A stretch of 64,000 bases of DNA from the NCBI RefSeq assembly GCF_008298035.1, contig NZ_CP042910.1, positions 6,262,001-6,326,000 of the forward strand, written 5' to 3'. Positions 55,492 through 64,000 of this stretch are shown here, in pieces. Made by a program: the position numbers and the translations under genes. The notes beneath the pieces are model-generated. The model saw only the letters and a list, made by a program, of their open reading frames with translations, was not told the DNA's origin and made no database searches. Numbering within the stretch: the first letter of the stretch is position 1; every line of letters begins with the position of its first letter. The DNA comes from Gimesia maris. Lineage in GTDB: Bacteria > Planctomycetota > Planctomycetia > Planctomycetales > Planctomycetaceae.

Positions 55492-56022
55492 ATGCCTGAT
55501 AAGCAGGCCAATCAGTGGTCGGCAGAGATTGAGGCGGTATATTTACGAGATGGTCGAGAAATTTGGGCATTATTATATGCTCAATGCTCTGACTCAGATC
55601 GTGCATATGACGCACTCCAGGAAGCGTTCGTACGTTTACAATCACAAGAAATAGAGTCAATTCGAAATATCCGGGCCTGGGTTTTGACTGTTGCTCAAAA
55701 CTGGCTGCGCGACTATGCCCGTCGGCAGAATCATGCAGCGAGGCCTGCAGACTATTTAGACAGTATTGTAGGTAAACCTTCAGATCCATCGGAGGGTCTG
55801 GAAAATGAAGAGAGGAACAGCCGAGTCAGGCTAGCACTTCAACAACTTAGAGCCGAGGACCGTGAGGTTCTCGTACTTCGTTATGCACTAGGATGGTCAT
55901 CAAAACGAATGTCGATAGCGCTCAATACTTCAACATCAGCTATTGATATGAGGCTTTCTCGATCGAGAAAGCGGCTGTGTGAAGAGTTGGAAAAAGTGGG
56001 GATAGATCATGAAACCGTATGA
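55492..56022 (+). CDS. ECF-type RNA polymerase sigma factor
   Basis: 176 residues. Region 2 (residues ~15-75: RDGREIWALLYAQCSDSDRA, DALQEAFVRLQ, NIRAWVLTVAQNWLRDYARR) and region 4 (~105-165: LQQLRAEDREVLVLRYALGW, then SIALNTSTSAIDMRLSRSRK) with a normal linker. Directs RNA polymerase to a private promoter set. It overlaps the next gene by 14 bases, which suggests that the next gene is its anti-sigma partner. Confidence 0.92.
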   Translation: MPDKQANQWSAEIEAVYLRDGREIWALLYAQCSDSDRAYDALQEAFVRLQSQEIESIRNIRAWVLTVAQNWLRDYARRQNHAARPADYLDSIVGKPSDPSEGLENEERNSRVRLALQQLRAEDREVLVLRYALGWSSKRMSIALNTSTSAIDMRLSRSRKRLCEELEKVGIDHETV

Positions 56023-56671
56023 CACTTCAGGAATGCTCGGGAATGATGATGAGCTGGAAAGTGTCCTGCGCGAATATTTTCGGCAGGAGATGCCTCCAGA
56101 GCTTCAGGAACTTTCCGATGACTCTGATGAAGAATTTGAAAAACGATTTCGGCAGACACAGACGGCGGGAAACGCAAGCGATGATCCGTTCACGTCCCGA
56201 CGCCACCAGGCTTTTAAACTGGGCCTGTTGACTTCGGCTCTCTGCGCCTGCCTCGCATTGGGAATTGGATTCATTCAGCTTCTACCGGAAGCGAATCCCG
56301 TGGTCGTCGAGCGGATCGTACCGGTCCAACCTGCAACCGAGAACATACCGCCAGTTGATACGGTTATTGATGATTCCGACGAACTGGATTCAAATACTCT
56401 GGTTGTCGTTGATCATGGCGACAGCCCGATGGAAATGACTCCCCGGGTCCATGATAATGTTCAGGAATCGATTGATATCACACTTTATAATACGGAAATG
56501 GGACCTGTCGAACAGCGAACAGAACTCTCATGGACGAACTTTAGCGTCGAGAATCCAAAGACGGGTTCCAACGTCAAAATGTCAATGCCGGAATTAACCA
56601 TTGATTTTGTTCCTGTCAATAAAGCCGGTCTGTCTCTCATTGGAGACGAGAGTGGCGGGAATGGTCAGTAA
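56009..56671 (+). CDS. Single-span membrane protein, probable anti-sigma factor
   Basis: 220 residues. The N-terminal ~70 residues are acidic and cytosolic (ESVLREYFRQEMPPELQELS), then one membrane helix (~73-95, FKLGLLTSALCACLALGIGF) and an outside part of ~125 residues rich in Pro, Asp and Val. There is no HxxxCxxC zinc motif, so it is not a ZAS anti-sigma. The role rests on the overlap with the sigma gene and the topology. Next gene is a secreted PDZ protein, 237 bases on. Confidence 0.65.
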   Translation: MKPYDTSGMLGNDDELESVLREYFRQEMPPELQELSDDSDEEFEKRFRQTQTAGNASDDPFTSRRHQAFKLGLLTSALCACLALGIGFIQLLPEANPVVVERIVPVQPATENIPPVDTVIDDSDELDSNTLVVVDHGDSPMEMTPRVHDNVQESIDITLYNTEMGPVEQRTELSWTNFSVENPKTGSNVKMSMPELTIDFVPVNKAGLSLIGDESGGNGQ

Positions 56672-56908
56672 CCTGCAGTTACTGCGAGATCAATGTTACA
56701 TAAGCGGATAAGTAGGAATTATTAATACGGGCCACTTGAAGGATCGATCCTGAACGGAAACGTAAGACTGTGTCCAGTTTTACTGTAGCGTCTCCAAGAC
56801 TATTTGAACCGAGTTTAATAGATTGAGAGACGCCTTGGTAAACTGTGATGCGATCTAGAGTCAACAGGTGAGGGAGCGGTCTTTCTCGAATCAAATCAAG
56901 GCAGTACA

Positions 56909-58123
56909 ATGAAACAGTGTCGACGGTTCTTAACGAGCGGTCTCATTTTTTCGCTGCTGGCCGGTCAGGCAACTTTCGCAGATGACCAGCCGGTATCGGC
57001 GAAAAAACCAGGCCAGACAAATGTCAAACAAAACAAATCAGCGCCTGCGAAACAGGCCATGCCTGCTGCGTCCAAAGACGCTGCTGAATCTGGTCGTGCG
57101 AAAGCCCGGTTTCAAGTCACCAGCAGCCCCACGGGAGAAACCCACCTGCGAAATTTCGTAGGCATTGTCACCGAACCGGTTCAGGCCGCTCTGGCTGCAC
57201 AGTTGAACGACATGATGAAAGAAGGTCAGGGAGTCAGTGTGAAGCTGGTGCTGCCTGATTCTCCTGCCAGGCAGTCAGGTCTCAAAGTGTATGATGTGCT
57301 GACAACATTTAATGGTCAGGCAATCACCTCTTCTGACACACTCCGCAAATACGTGCTGGATTCCCCCAAAGGAAGTAAAGTGGAACTGGGTGTGATCCGC
57401 GCTTCCAAACAACAGACGATCGAAGTGACTCTCACTCAGAAGTTGTATCGAAATTATAAATTCACCGTGAAACCAATGGGGCATACCTCACCTCCGAAGA
57501 AACCGGAGGACAAAAATGAGATAGAGCCCACAACTGATTCCGAACAGGAAGGCCCCATCGCAGCCCGCTCTGGCGAAAAAAACACGAAGGGCCGCGAGTT
57601 ACGACTCGGGTTTAACCATGCTCCGGTAACAACAACCCAGAACCTCTGTCTGTTATTCGTGGGTAGTGTGAAAGATGGTTACTCTGTTAAGATCAGTTAC
57701 CAGGATGAAACCGACACGCTGCAGACGCATCAGTTCACAGGCAGTATCGATGAAATCACCGCACAGACAATTGATATGCCCGGTCATGTTCAGATGATGA
57801 TTAATGAGCGACTGCAGGAACTCAAACTCGCGCTACAGGGGAAAGCCAGTTTTCGACTGCAGGTCAAACCCTATATGCAGGGCAAGAATCGTTTTACCCG
57901 TGTCTTTCTCAGTCGAACCACAAAAGACCGGTCCGTCCGCATGGTGGAACTTGATCACCACCTGGGAAACCGACCGTCACTGAACGTCAACCAGATTCTC
58001 GGCAATCAGGTTTTCACATCCGAACTGAAACAATTGACGCCCGCGATTCAGGAACAGATTCGAGCGGCCCTGCATCGCGTTCGCATCCCGACCATCCAGA
58101 TCCATGCGGATAATCCCATTTAA
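56909..58123 (+). CDS. Secreted PDZ-domain protein
   Basis: 404 residues. Signal peptide (FLTSGLIFSLLAGQATFA). A Lys/Ala/Gln-rich linker is followed by a PDZ domain, residues ~80-180 (VGIVTEPVQAALAAQL, VSVKLVLPDSPARQSGLKVYD, LTTFNGQAITSSDTLRK). The remaining ~200 residues are unassigned and polar. No protease domain is present, unlike DegP/HtrA. May be a periplasmic adaptor or the target gene of the preceding sigma/anti-sigma pair. Confidence 0.8.
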   Translation: MKQCRRFLTSGLIFSLLAGQATFADDQPVSAKKPGQTNVKQNKSAPAKQAMPAASKDAAESGRAKARFQVTSSPTGETHLRNFVGIVTEPVQAALAAQLNDMMKEGQGVSVKLVLPDSPARQSGLKVYDVLTTFNGQAITSSDTLRKYVLDSPKGSKVELGVIRASKQQTIEVTLTQKLYRNYKFTVKPMGHTSPPKKPEDKNEIEPTTDSEQEGPIAARSGEKNTKGRELRLGFNHAPVTTTQNLCLLFVGSVKDGYSVKISYQDETDTLQTHQFTGSIDEITAQTIDMPGHVQMMINERLQELKLALQGKASFRLQVKPYMQGKNRFTRVFLSRTTKDRSVRMVELDHHLGNRPSLNVNQILGNQVFTSELKQLTPAIQEQIRAALHRVRIPTIQIHADNPI

Positions 58124-58142
58124 TCGCTCCGGCATTTTGAAA

Positions 58143-58186
58143 TAAAAAAAGCAGCTGTTTCCAAATCAGAAACAGCTGCTTTTTTA
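58143..58186. terminator. Bidirectional terminator
   Basis: GCAGCTGTTTC pairs with GAAACAGCTGC (11 bp) around a 7-base loop, flanked by A7 and T6, so it serves both the PDZ gene and the pyrophosphatase gene. Confidence 0.9.
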
Positions 58187-58214
58187 TTTGAATGACTTTT
58201 AAGATGCAGGCATC

Positions 58215-58757
58215 TTATAGAAAACCGCGACGACGCTGACTGCTGTAGCGCTGTAACGAGTCTTCAATAATGGGAAACGCGGCGGAAGCAGACTGGAACT
58301 CCTCAACTTCTACCGTTTTACCTTCCAGCATTTTATAATCCTGGAAAAACCGTCTCAGCATTGCCAGCCGGTGGGGTGGCAATTCAGAGGCTTCGGTAAA
58401 CGGGTTATATTCCGGATCATTCACAGCGACAGCCAGAATCTTATGGTCAGGTTTCCCGCTGTCGATCATGGTCATTACGCCAATAGCCCGTGCATCCAGA
58501 ATCGTTAAAGGATCAACGGGTTCCTGGCAGAGCACCAGTACATCCAGCGGGTCATCGTCTTCTGCCAGGGTCTGGGGGATAAACCCATAGTTGGCGGGAT
58601 AATGGACAGCGGAATAAAGCATGCGGTCCAACCTGAGCAGTCCCGTTGTTTTATCCAACTCATACTTCACTTTGGAAAAAGTCGGAATTTCAATCACGGC
58701 GGTGAAATCGCGAGGCAGGTTTTGCCCCGGAGTCACATCATGCCAACAGTGGGTCAC
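58215..58757 (-). CDS. ppa: Inorganic pyrophosphatase (family I)
   Basis: 180 residues, cytosolic hexamer-type enzyme that hydrolyses PPi with Mg2+. Metal-binding [10 protein letters not shown] near residue 65 (the DxDPxD motif), [19 protein letters not shown] at the start, and [11 protein letters not shown]-like [19 protein letters not shown]. The last residues RRGFL are atypical but the length is normal. Convergent with the PDZ gene. Confidence 0.93.
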   Translation of the reverse strand: MTHCWHDVTPGQNLPRDFTAVIEIPTFSKVKYELDKTTGLLRLDRMLYSAVHYPANYGFIPQTLAEDDDPLDVLVLCQEPVDPLTILDARAIGVMTMIDSGKPDHKILAVAVNDPEYNPFTEASELPPHRLAMLRRFFQDYKMLEGKTVEVEEFQSASAAFPIIEDSLQRYSSQRRRGFL

Positions 58758-59017
58758 TGTTTCTCTCCTGAATTGATTCGATAGACAACAAAAAGATCAG
58801 CTGATATTGCGCGCAATCAACTGGAACGTATCGTATTTAACCAGCGCGTCTCATTCTATCATCATCTACCCAGATAGCCCCGGAGACGCAGCAGTAAATC
58901 TGGACACAGGCTAGTGCTTTGTCAAGCTTGAAATAGAAGGTTGGGGATGTTGTTTAAGTGCACCGTTGTCGCACTCTCGTAATATCTATCAACCCAAAAT
59001 TTAAAAATGACACTTCA

Positions 59018-59533
59018 CTAGTTTACTTTAAATAATTCAACGCGGAAGTGTAATGTCGCTCCACCTGGAATGACGGGGGGCATTCCCTGGGCACCGTATC
59101 CCAGTTCGGAAGGAATAATCAGTTCGACTTCTCCCCCTTCACCGATCAACTGTAAACCTTCGGTCCATCCTCGGATCACACCATTTAACGGAAACGAAAT
59201 TGTCTGGCCGCGACTGTAGGAGCTGTCAAATTCAGTACCGTCTTCCAGAGTGCCACGATAATGTACGGTCACATGATCCGTGGGACCCGGTTTAGTATCG
59301 CTACCTTCGCGGACAATACGGTATTTCAAGCCACTTGCTGTGGTTAAGTAACCTGGCGTTGATTCGTCACTCACGTAAACTTCCATTTCTTCTGATCTGG
59401 TACTTCTGTGTGGCCGGGAATCGGAACTGACCGACACCGAACCGGTCTCCTCTTTGGGTTGAAAGTAGCCTTTACAACCAGTAAAAGTCAGACAGATTAA
59501 GCCACATAAAACTAAAAACTGAGATTTTTTCAT
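59018..59533 (-). CDS. FKBP-type peptidyl-prolyl isomerase, lipoprotein
   Basis: 171 residues with lipobox FTGC (Cys ~20), then a linker and one FKBP domain (residues ~85-170: VTVHYRGTLEDGTEFDSSYS, GVIRGWTEGLQLIGEGG, GYGAQGMPPVIPGGATLHF). Active-site aromatics are kept. Anchored outside the cytoplasm and probably helps the folding of exported proteins. A cyclophilin gene lies 740 bases away. Confidence 0.92.
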   Translation of the reverse strand: MKKSQFLVLCGLICLTFTGCKGYFQPKEETGSVSVSSDSRPHRSTRSEEMEVYVSDESTPGYLTTASGLKYRIVREGSDTKPGPTDHVTVHYRGTLEDGTEFDSSYSRGQTISFPLNGVIRGWTEGLQLIGEGGEVELIIPSELGYGAQGMPPVIPGGATLHFRVELFKVN

Positions 59534-59763
59534 AGACTCATTACCTTATCTACCGGCAATCAATTATACTGCGGCCGTGACATCAGTAATGGTCGTTAGC
59601 GATACCATAACCAATAGGCCTTCGAGTTGCACCACCAGAGAGTCTGCCTTTTCCTGACTTCAGAAAAAGAGTCGAGACTCCTGATTTGATGAACTTCGAC
59701 GTTCACACTTCACAATGAGTGTGCACAAATCAACTTTTATTCATATAACAAAGTTCTTCTTAA

Positions 59764-60195
59764 ATGATTGAGAATATTCACATCCGTACCACAAAACATG
59801 AGGATATCAGCAAGCTGTCTGAATTTATTCTCCCCTTTGTGGAACAGGAAAAGATCTTACCTCGGACATCGGAAGAACTGGATGTATTAGTAGAAACCGG
59901 GTTTGTCGCGGTGGAAATGGTTGGAGAAAATGAGGAAATTGTCGGTTTCGCTTCACTTGAGATCTATTCCAGAAAACTGGCTGAGATCCGCAGCCTGGTA
60001 GTCGCCGATCATCGACAGGGGATTGGTGTCGGTAAAAAACTCGTTTCGGCCTGTGTCGAACGGGCCCGTCAAAGGAATATTCTGGAAGTGATGGTGGTAA
60101 CATCATCAGACGTCTTTTTTCAAAACTGCGGCTTTGACTTTACATTGCCTGGGGAAAAAAAGGCGCTCTTCATACAACCACATCTCAATGATTAA
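59764..60195 (+). CDS. GNAT N-acetyltransferase
   Basis: 143 residues, cytosolic. Acetyl-CoA motif A is RSLVVADHRQGIGVGKKLVS near residue 75 (the QGIGVG loop), with GFASLEIY as motif D. The start HIRTTKHEDISKL and the VTSSDVFFQNCGF stretch near the end resemble the acetyltransferase domain of ArgA/ArgH-type N-acetylglutamate synthases. Substrate not certain. Stands alone between two isomerase genes. Confidence 0.82.
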   Translation: MIENIHIRTTKHEDISKLSEFILPFVEQEKILPRTSEELDVLVETGFVAVEMVGENEEIVGFASLEIYSRKLAEIRSLVVADHRQGIGVGKKLVSACVERARQRNILEVMVVTSSDVFFQNCGFDFTLPGEKKALFIQPHLND

Positions 60196-60275
60196 AAGAG
60201 ATCGAAACAGCGTTCGTTCTGTCATGTTTATCAGTTCAAATCTGTTATCGACGTCTTCACAAATCCACAGAGTCC

Positions 60276-60914
60276 TTACCTGGCCACAATCGTCGCTCTG
60301 GTAATGTAATCCAGTCGGGGAAACTCCCGTTTCAGATAGTGGTTGCCTTCGTATTGAATTCTTGACTGAGTTGGTCCACGGCCCGCAGGAGAGCCATCAC
60401 CATATCCGGAGTACAGTGCCTCCACAATTTTCATATCTGTTTGTGGAACGAATCCGAAAGGCGCGAATCCATATCTATCAAGCCTGCGATTATCACCATA
60501 GTTAATAAAAATTTGAGTTGTTCTAGAATCTCGTTCGCTGGTCTTGGCAAACGAGACATAACCTTTGAGATTGGACTTTACCACCGGGTCGTCCTGAATC
60601 CTCCGATCCCGCCACTGTTTCTGAACTTCAGGATCACCGTTGATACCAAACTGCGCCATAAAGCCATCTATGACTCGAAAAAAAGCACAATCATTGTAAA
60701 AACCGGATTGAACCAGTCTGTAAAACTGATCGGCCCCGTTCGGACACCAGCTGCGAGTAACATCAATGTGGAAAGTACCACGTGTGGTCTCCATTTTGAC
60801 ACGATAGGTTTCAGGTGTTTGAGCCTGAAGTAACGTCTGATTTCCCATCCAGACGGACGCACACAGTGTCGCTACTGTAATCAGAAAAGTCTTTCTTGAT
60901 ATCACGCTTTTCAT
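60276..60914 (-). CDS. Cyclophilin-type peptidyl-prolyl isomerase, secreted
   Basis: 212 residues with a signal peptide (FLITVATLCASVWMGNQTLL). Cyclophilin core: YRVKMETTRGTFHIDVTRSW, DCAFFRVIDGFMAQFGINGD (the FFRVIDGF catalytic strand), YVSFAKTSERDSRTTQIFIN. Divergent C-terminus with an unusual GSPAGRGPTQSRI in place of the standard end. Works in the periplasm. Same compartment as the FKBP lipoprotein. Confidence 0.88.
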   Translation of the reverse strand: MKSVISRKTFLITVATLCASVWMGNQTLLQAQTPETYRVKMETTRGTFHIDVTRSWCPNGADQFYRLVQSGFYNDCAFFRVIDGFMAQFGINGDPEVQKQWRDRRIQDDPVVKSNLKGYVSFAKTSERDSRTTQIFINYGDNRRLDRYGFAPFGFVPQTDMKIVEALYSGYGDGSPAGRGPTQSRIQYEGNHYLKREFPRLDYITRATIVAR

Positions 60915-61046
60915 TCCTTTTAAAGACGCTCAATGAAAATTTATATCGCCGAAAGTTTAGTTGAAATCACGTTTTTATCACAAGATCGATTCAGCAGCTC
61001 CATCTGAAGCGAGACGCAAATCTACTGATTCGTTGAAAACAAAAAA

Positions 61047-61081
61047 GCCGCCGCGAATCAGGGGGGAGAATTCGCGACGGC
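61047..61081 (-). terminator. Terminator of the secretin gene
   Basis: Minus strand: 12-bp stem (61047-61058 with 61070-61081, one mismatch), 11-base loop, then T6 (61046-61041). Confidence 0.85.
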
Positions 61082-61089
61082 CAGAGCCC

Positions 61090-61168
61090 GGGGCTGCTGA
61101 CGATCAGCCCCTCTGCAGATCCCGCGATCTGCAACTTCCTGGAGTCGCCCACAAGCGTGGGCAACTCC
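61090..61168 (-). repeat. Three further hairpins in the secretin 3' UTR
   Basis: GGGGCTG/CAGCCCC (61090-61111), GCAGATC/GATCTGC (61115-61132), and GGAGT plus GCCCAC/GTGGGC plus ACTCC (61141-61168). The last begins seven bases after the stop codon; together with the terminator they make four hairpins in a row. Confidence 0.75.
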
Positions 61169-61175
61169 GTTTTCC

Positions 61176-64000
61176 TTAGTATCCGAGGAGAGCTTCCTCT
61201 TCTTCTTCCTGGATGATGATACGGGGAGTGACCATCATCATCAGGCTTTCCGTTTCCCTACCGACACCGGTATTCTTGAATAGACGGCTGACATACGGCA
61301 GTTTATTCAGAATTGGAACGCCGGCCATACTGCGACCTTCACGGAGTCGTTTGACACCACCCAGGAGCACAGTACCACCATCGGGCACACTGACTGTGGT
61401 TGTCACAGTCACCTGCTCGACCACAGGCTGCTGAATCGTTGTGGTCCCCAGACCACCACCCTGCTGGCCTTGCTGACCCTGCTGGCCTTGCTGACCCTGC
61501 TGGCCACCCTGGCCACCCTGGCCTGTGCCGCCGGCACCACCGATACCACCAACCCCGGTTCCTACTCCGTTACCGAAGTTTCCACCACCCTGCTGACCCA
61601 GCTGGCCACCCTGCTGGCCTTGCTGACCCTGCTGGCCTTGCTGGCCGCCTTGTGTACCACCCTGGAAAGAGAAGGTAAAGACGTCGGTGACGTTGGTGAA
61701 GTTAGGATTGACGGAGAGTCGTACATAACGACGGTCTGCAGAGATCACAGCCGAGACTGTCAAGGAGACCCCTTCAGGAATATTCGCGATGACAGGTGTG
61801 AACCCGACAGCAAAGTTACCTACAGTTGGTACCAGGCTGATCACGAATGGTCGCGATACGTTACTGGTCACAAAGGCAACCTGACCGTTGAACAAAGTCA
61901 CTTTCGGAGCAAACATCAGGTTTGACCGTTCATCTGCCTGAGCGGCGTTGATGAAGAAGAAGGCTTCGATGTCACTCAGAATCGCCAGACCCACGTTCAC
62001 ACCGGCGTTTGCATTGAAGCTGCCGAATTCAGGTACTCCGATTTCAAATGATCCCTGGCGGAACTGCACATCCAGGTCGGGAGTGAATGACTCAGGTGAG
62101 GCCATCCCGACAACGGTACCTTTCTTCGGCCAGGTGTCATAGTTAAGCAATGTTCGCGTTGGCGGATCACTGAAGGGAGCAACTCCCTGCCCACCCGTTT
62201 GACCATTCGTCGTATTTTGTCCCTGCTGACCCTGTTGGCCACCGGTATTCTGACCACCACCACCATTCTGATTGGTACCATTCAGCAGGTTGACCTGACC
62301 AAAGCCGGGCACAGGGTTCCCTGAGTTATCGACAGTCGGGTTACCGACGGTATCCTGAACGTTGAAGTCAAAGTCGACCCCAATTCGTTCGAAGAACCGG
62401 TCAGACACGGTGACGAAGCGAACTTCGATGGTTACCTGCAGGTCCTGCAGCCTTCGCAACTGTTCCAGCAGGTTGGCAATTTCATCATGCACTTTCTGTG
62501 TCTGACGAATAACCAGACTCAAAGTGGTTTCAAAAGGACGCACACTGCCGGCTCCACCGATCTCTTCCCAGGAATCTGGTTCGACGGTTGAGACAATCAG
62601 TTCGGTCAGAGAATCAAAGTCGATATTGGATCCACCCCCGGCAACCTGAGATGTTGCTCCGTTGTTGTTCCAGGGATTGGAGCCAGGTACACCACCCATG
62701 ACAGGGTCAGCAACCTGGAAGTTACCAGGAGCAGCCTGATTGCCGCCGATGCCGGAACCGTAGCTGATCGCACCCATCTGACTGTAGGGATTGGCGGCCA
62801 TGTTTCCACTGGCGGCAAAGTTGGGAATCGGTACCACCAGGTCAGCCACAGGGTAGGTCTGAGTTTTCAGAGTCCCCTGCTGACGGATGCGGCTGGTGAT
62901 CTTTAATACTTCGTTATCAATTGTGTAAGACAGGTTCAGAGGTTCGAGCAGCAGATTCAAGGCACTTCGCAGCTTGATTCCATTGACGTTGATTGTCACG
63001 GGAGCACTGGGTGTAACCCCTTCTTCTTCCAGACCCAGACTGTCCAGGAAGATGTTGATCCCGGTGAGAGTCTGAATTTTGCTCATGACATTTGTCAGAG
63101 GCTCACCTTCAAACTGAAGGTTGACCGGGCGATCAAGGCTCTCTTCAATCTGCAGTTCACGTTCCGTTTTCTGGTTATGGTTTTTGACATGGTATTTATC
63201 ACGTCGTTTGGTCAGTTCTGCCCACTCTTTGGCATCGTGTCCAAATTTGATATCAGGTGTGTAAGCATCTGCCAGAGATTCTTCCACATCGTTCAACTGA
63301 TTCCAGACATTCTGTTCCTTACGATCACGCATCGCATTGTTGGAGGCATCCCTTCTCAGGAACTTGGCTTTCCATTCCATTGTGACGGTGACAGGGTTTT
63401 GTGGATCGAGATCTTTGGCCTGTTTGGCAATCACTTCTGCTTCCGCATAGCGACGCTGATCAACCAGTTCATTAAATTTCTCTACCAGATCGGCCAGTTC
63501 CTGTTCGACCCGGATCTTATTTTTGATGCGAGCATCAATATACTCTTCGACTTCCTGGTTCTGCTTTTTCAGCTCTTCCAGAGGTGCGACCTGCTTGCGG
63601 AAGGAGTCAATGGACTCACGGGTTCGCTGCAGTGAACCGATCAAAGTAGCCGTCGATTTTTTATCCAGGCTGGAGCTTTCGACTTTTGACATGGTCTGAT
63701 CGATAATACTCAACGCGTCGGTAGGAGCCGATTCACGCATTCTTTCTGCTTTAAAGATGGCGTTCAGCACATCAGATCGCAGGCGGCTGAATTCAATCGC
63801 CTGTTTCTGCTGAACCAGATCAATGGTGCTTGGTTCCTGCGAACCATTTGCCGGATCGTCGGAAGAAGTCTGATTCTTCACCAGGCGGATCTTGTCAGCC
63901 CGTGAAGGTGCCAGCTCCCGCACCGCATCCTGCAACTGCTGAGCACGATGATTGTCCAGCTTTTCACCAGACTGGTAGGCGGCCAGGAAGGACTGGTAAG
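61176..64000 (-). CDS. Type II/III secretion-type secretin, 5' end beyond the window
   Basis: At least 941 residues; the frame is open to the window edge, so a TTG at 63935 is not the true start. N-terminal part: helical, Lys/Glu-rich with a TPR-like stretch. Then a GspD N0-type region (LQFEGEPLTNVMSKIQTLTG), the secretin core (LVIRQTQKVHDEIANLLEQL, VEIRFVTVSDRFFERIG as VTIEVRFV, NVGLAILSDIEAFFFINAAQ) and its end, VPDGGTVLLGG then GVPILNKLPYVSRLF. About 75 residues of Gly/Gln-rich repeats (GQQGQQ) interrupt the core. Outer-membrane channel; the substrate is unknown. Confidence 0.85.
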   Translation of the reverse strand, partial: YQSFLAAYQSGEKLDNHRAQQLQDAVRELAPSRADKIRLVKNQTSSDDPANGSQEPSTIDLVQQKQAIEFSRLRSDVLNAIFKAERMRESAPTDALSIIDQTMSKVESSSLDKKSTATLIGSLQRTRESIDSFRKQVAPLEELKKQNQEVEEYIDARIKNKIRVEQELADLVEKFNELVDQRRYAEAEVIAKQAKDLDPQNPVTVTMEWKAKFLRRDASNNAMRDRKEQNVWNQLNDVEESLADAYTPDIKFGHDAKEWAELTKRRDKYHVKNHNQKTERELQIEESLDRPVNLQFEGEPLTNVMSKIQTLTGINIFLDSLGLEEEGVTPSAPVTINVNGIKLRSALNLLLEPLNLSYTIDNEVLKITSRIRQQGTLKTQTYPVADLVVPIPNFAASGNMAANPYSQMGAISYGSGIGGNQAAPGNFQVADPVMGGVPGSNPWNNNGATSQVAGGGSNIDFDSLTELIVSTVEPDSWEEIGGAGSVRPFETTLSLVIRQTQKVHDEIANLLEQLRRLQDLQVTIEVRFVTVSDRFFERIGVDFDFNVQDTVGNPTVDNSGNPVPGFGQVNLLNGTNQNGGGGQNTGGQQGQQGQNTTNGQTGGQGVAPFSDPPTRTLLNYDTWPKKGTVVGMASPESFTPDLDVQFRQGSFEIGVPEFGSFNANAGVNVGLAILSDIEAFFFINAAQADERSNLMFAPKVTLFNGQVAFVTSNVSRPFVISLVPTVGNFAVGFTPVIANIPEGVSLTVSAVISADRRYVRLSVNPNFTNVTDVFTFSFQGGTQGGQQGQQGQQGQQGGQLGQQGGGNFGNGVGTGVGGIGGAGGTGQGGQGGQQGQQGQQGQQGQQGGGLGTTTIQQPVVEQVTVTTTVSVPDGGTVLLGGVKRLREGRSMAGVPILNKLPYVSRLFKNTGVGRETESLMMMVTPRIIIQEEEEEALLGY

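Noticed and set aside
61400-61925. Long plus-strand frames rich in Leu/Thr/Ala over the secretin gene
   Set aside because: They are the antisense reading of the Gly/Gln repeats and have no ribosome-binding sites; the secretin frame is clearly the coding one.

Overview
The window looks like a chromosomal segment of a planctomycete, most likely a Gimesia-like member of the Planctomycetaceae (inference). The grounds are a DUF1559 prepilin-like protein with the typical N-terminus and H-x9-DG C-terminus, a TlpA-like/carboxypeptidase-regulatory giant secreted protein, NIPSNAP and CocE-type secreted proteins, a secretin with Gly/Gln-rich repeats, mid-range GC content, and many long divergent gaps. 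No rRNA, CRISPR array or insertion sequence was seen.

Layout. 0.3-15.3 kb is ordinary chromosome: a bacterial homologue of tRNA-queuosine mannosyltransferase, a SulP anion transporter, a tripeptidyl-peptidase-II-like subtilase with EF-hand-like loops, an FlK-type thioesterase, an ABM monooxygenase, a large membrane/TPR protein, serS and a nucleotide-sugar epimerase. tRNA-Val(TAC) at 15.46 kb is followed by a small accessory patch (15.7-19.0 kb): an AlpA-like excisionase remnant, a 41-residue TatA-like microprotein, a 595-residue orphan and two coupled small ORFs. 19-24.6 kb is a carbohydrate locus (DUF1559 protein, lipoprotein, sialidase, GH10-like glycosidase, GntR/LacI-type regulator). 24.9-31.1 kb holds a large secreted protein ending in a cysteine-free thioredoxin fold, and mgtE.

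31.1-52.2 kb is the mobile part. The 3' part of tRNA-Thr(CGT) occurs three times in the same orientation: intact gene at 52112-52184, a perfect 49-bp copy at 38213-38261, and a 46/49 copy at 31110-31158. The outer unit (31.1-38.2 kb) carries a CusA/CzcA-CusB type metal efflux system with a lipoprotein and a His-rich secreted protein. The inner unit (38.2-52.1 kb) ends in a tyrosine integrase whose reading frame runs into the tRNA. It carries a LexA-like repressor, an AlbA_2/Schlafen-type protein, a methyltransferase fragment, two paralogous small DNA-binding-like proteins, a zinc-ribbon protein, two ParB-like nuclease genes each broken by one in-frame stop, a family of palindromes, a pentapeptide-repeat/TIR protein with a small membrane partner, and a strongly predicted three-way-junction RNA. 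The TIR pair plus RNA is the best candidate for an undescribed system.

52.5-64 kb returns to chromosome: CocE/NonD hydrolase, NIPSNAP protein, an ECF sigma factor with a membrane partner and a PDZ protein, pyrophosphatase, an FKBP lipoprotein, GNAT, cyclophilin and a 5'-truncated secretin followed by four consecutive hairpins. All coordinates and structures were read by eye; family names rest on recognised motifs, not on searches.
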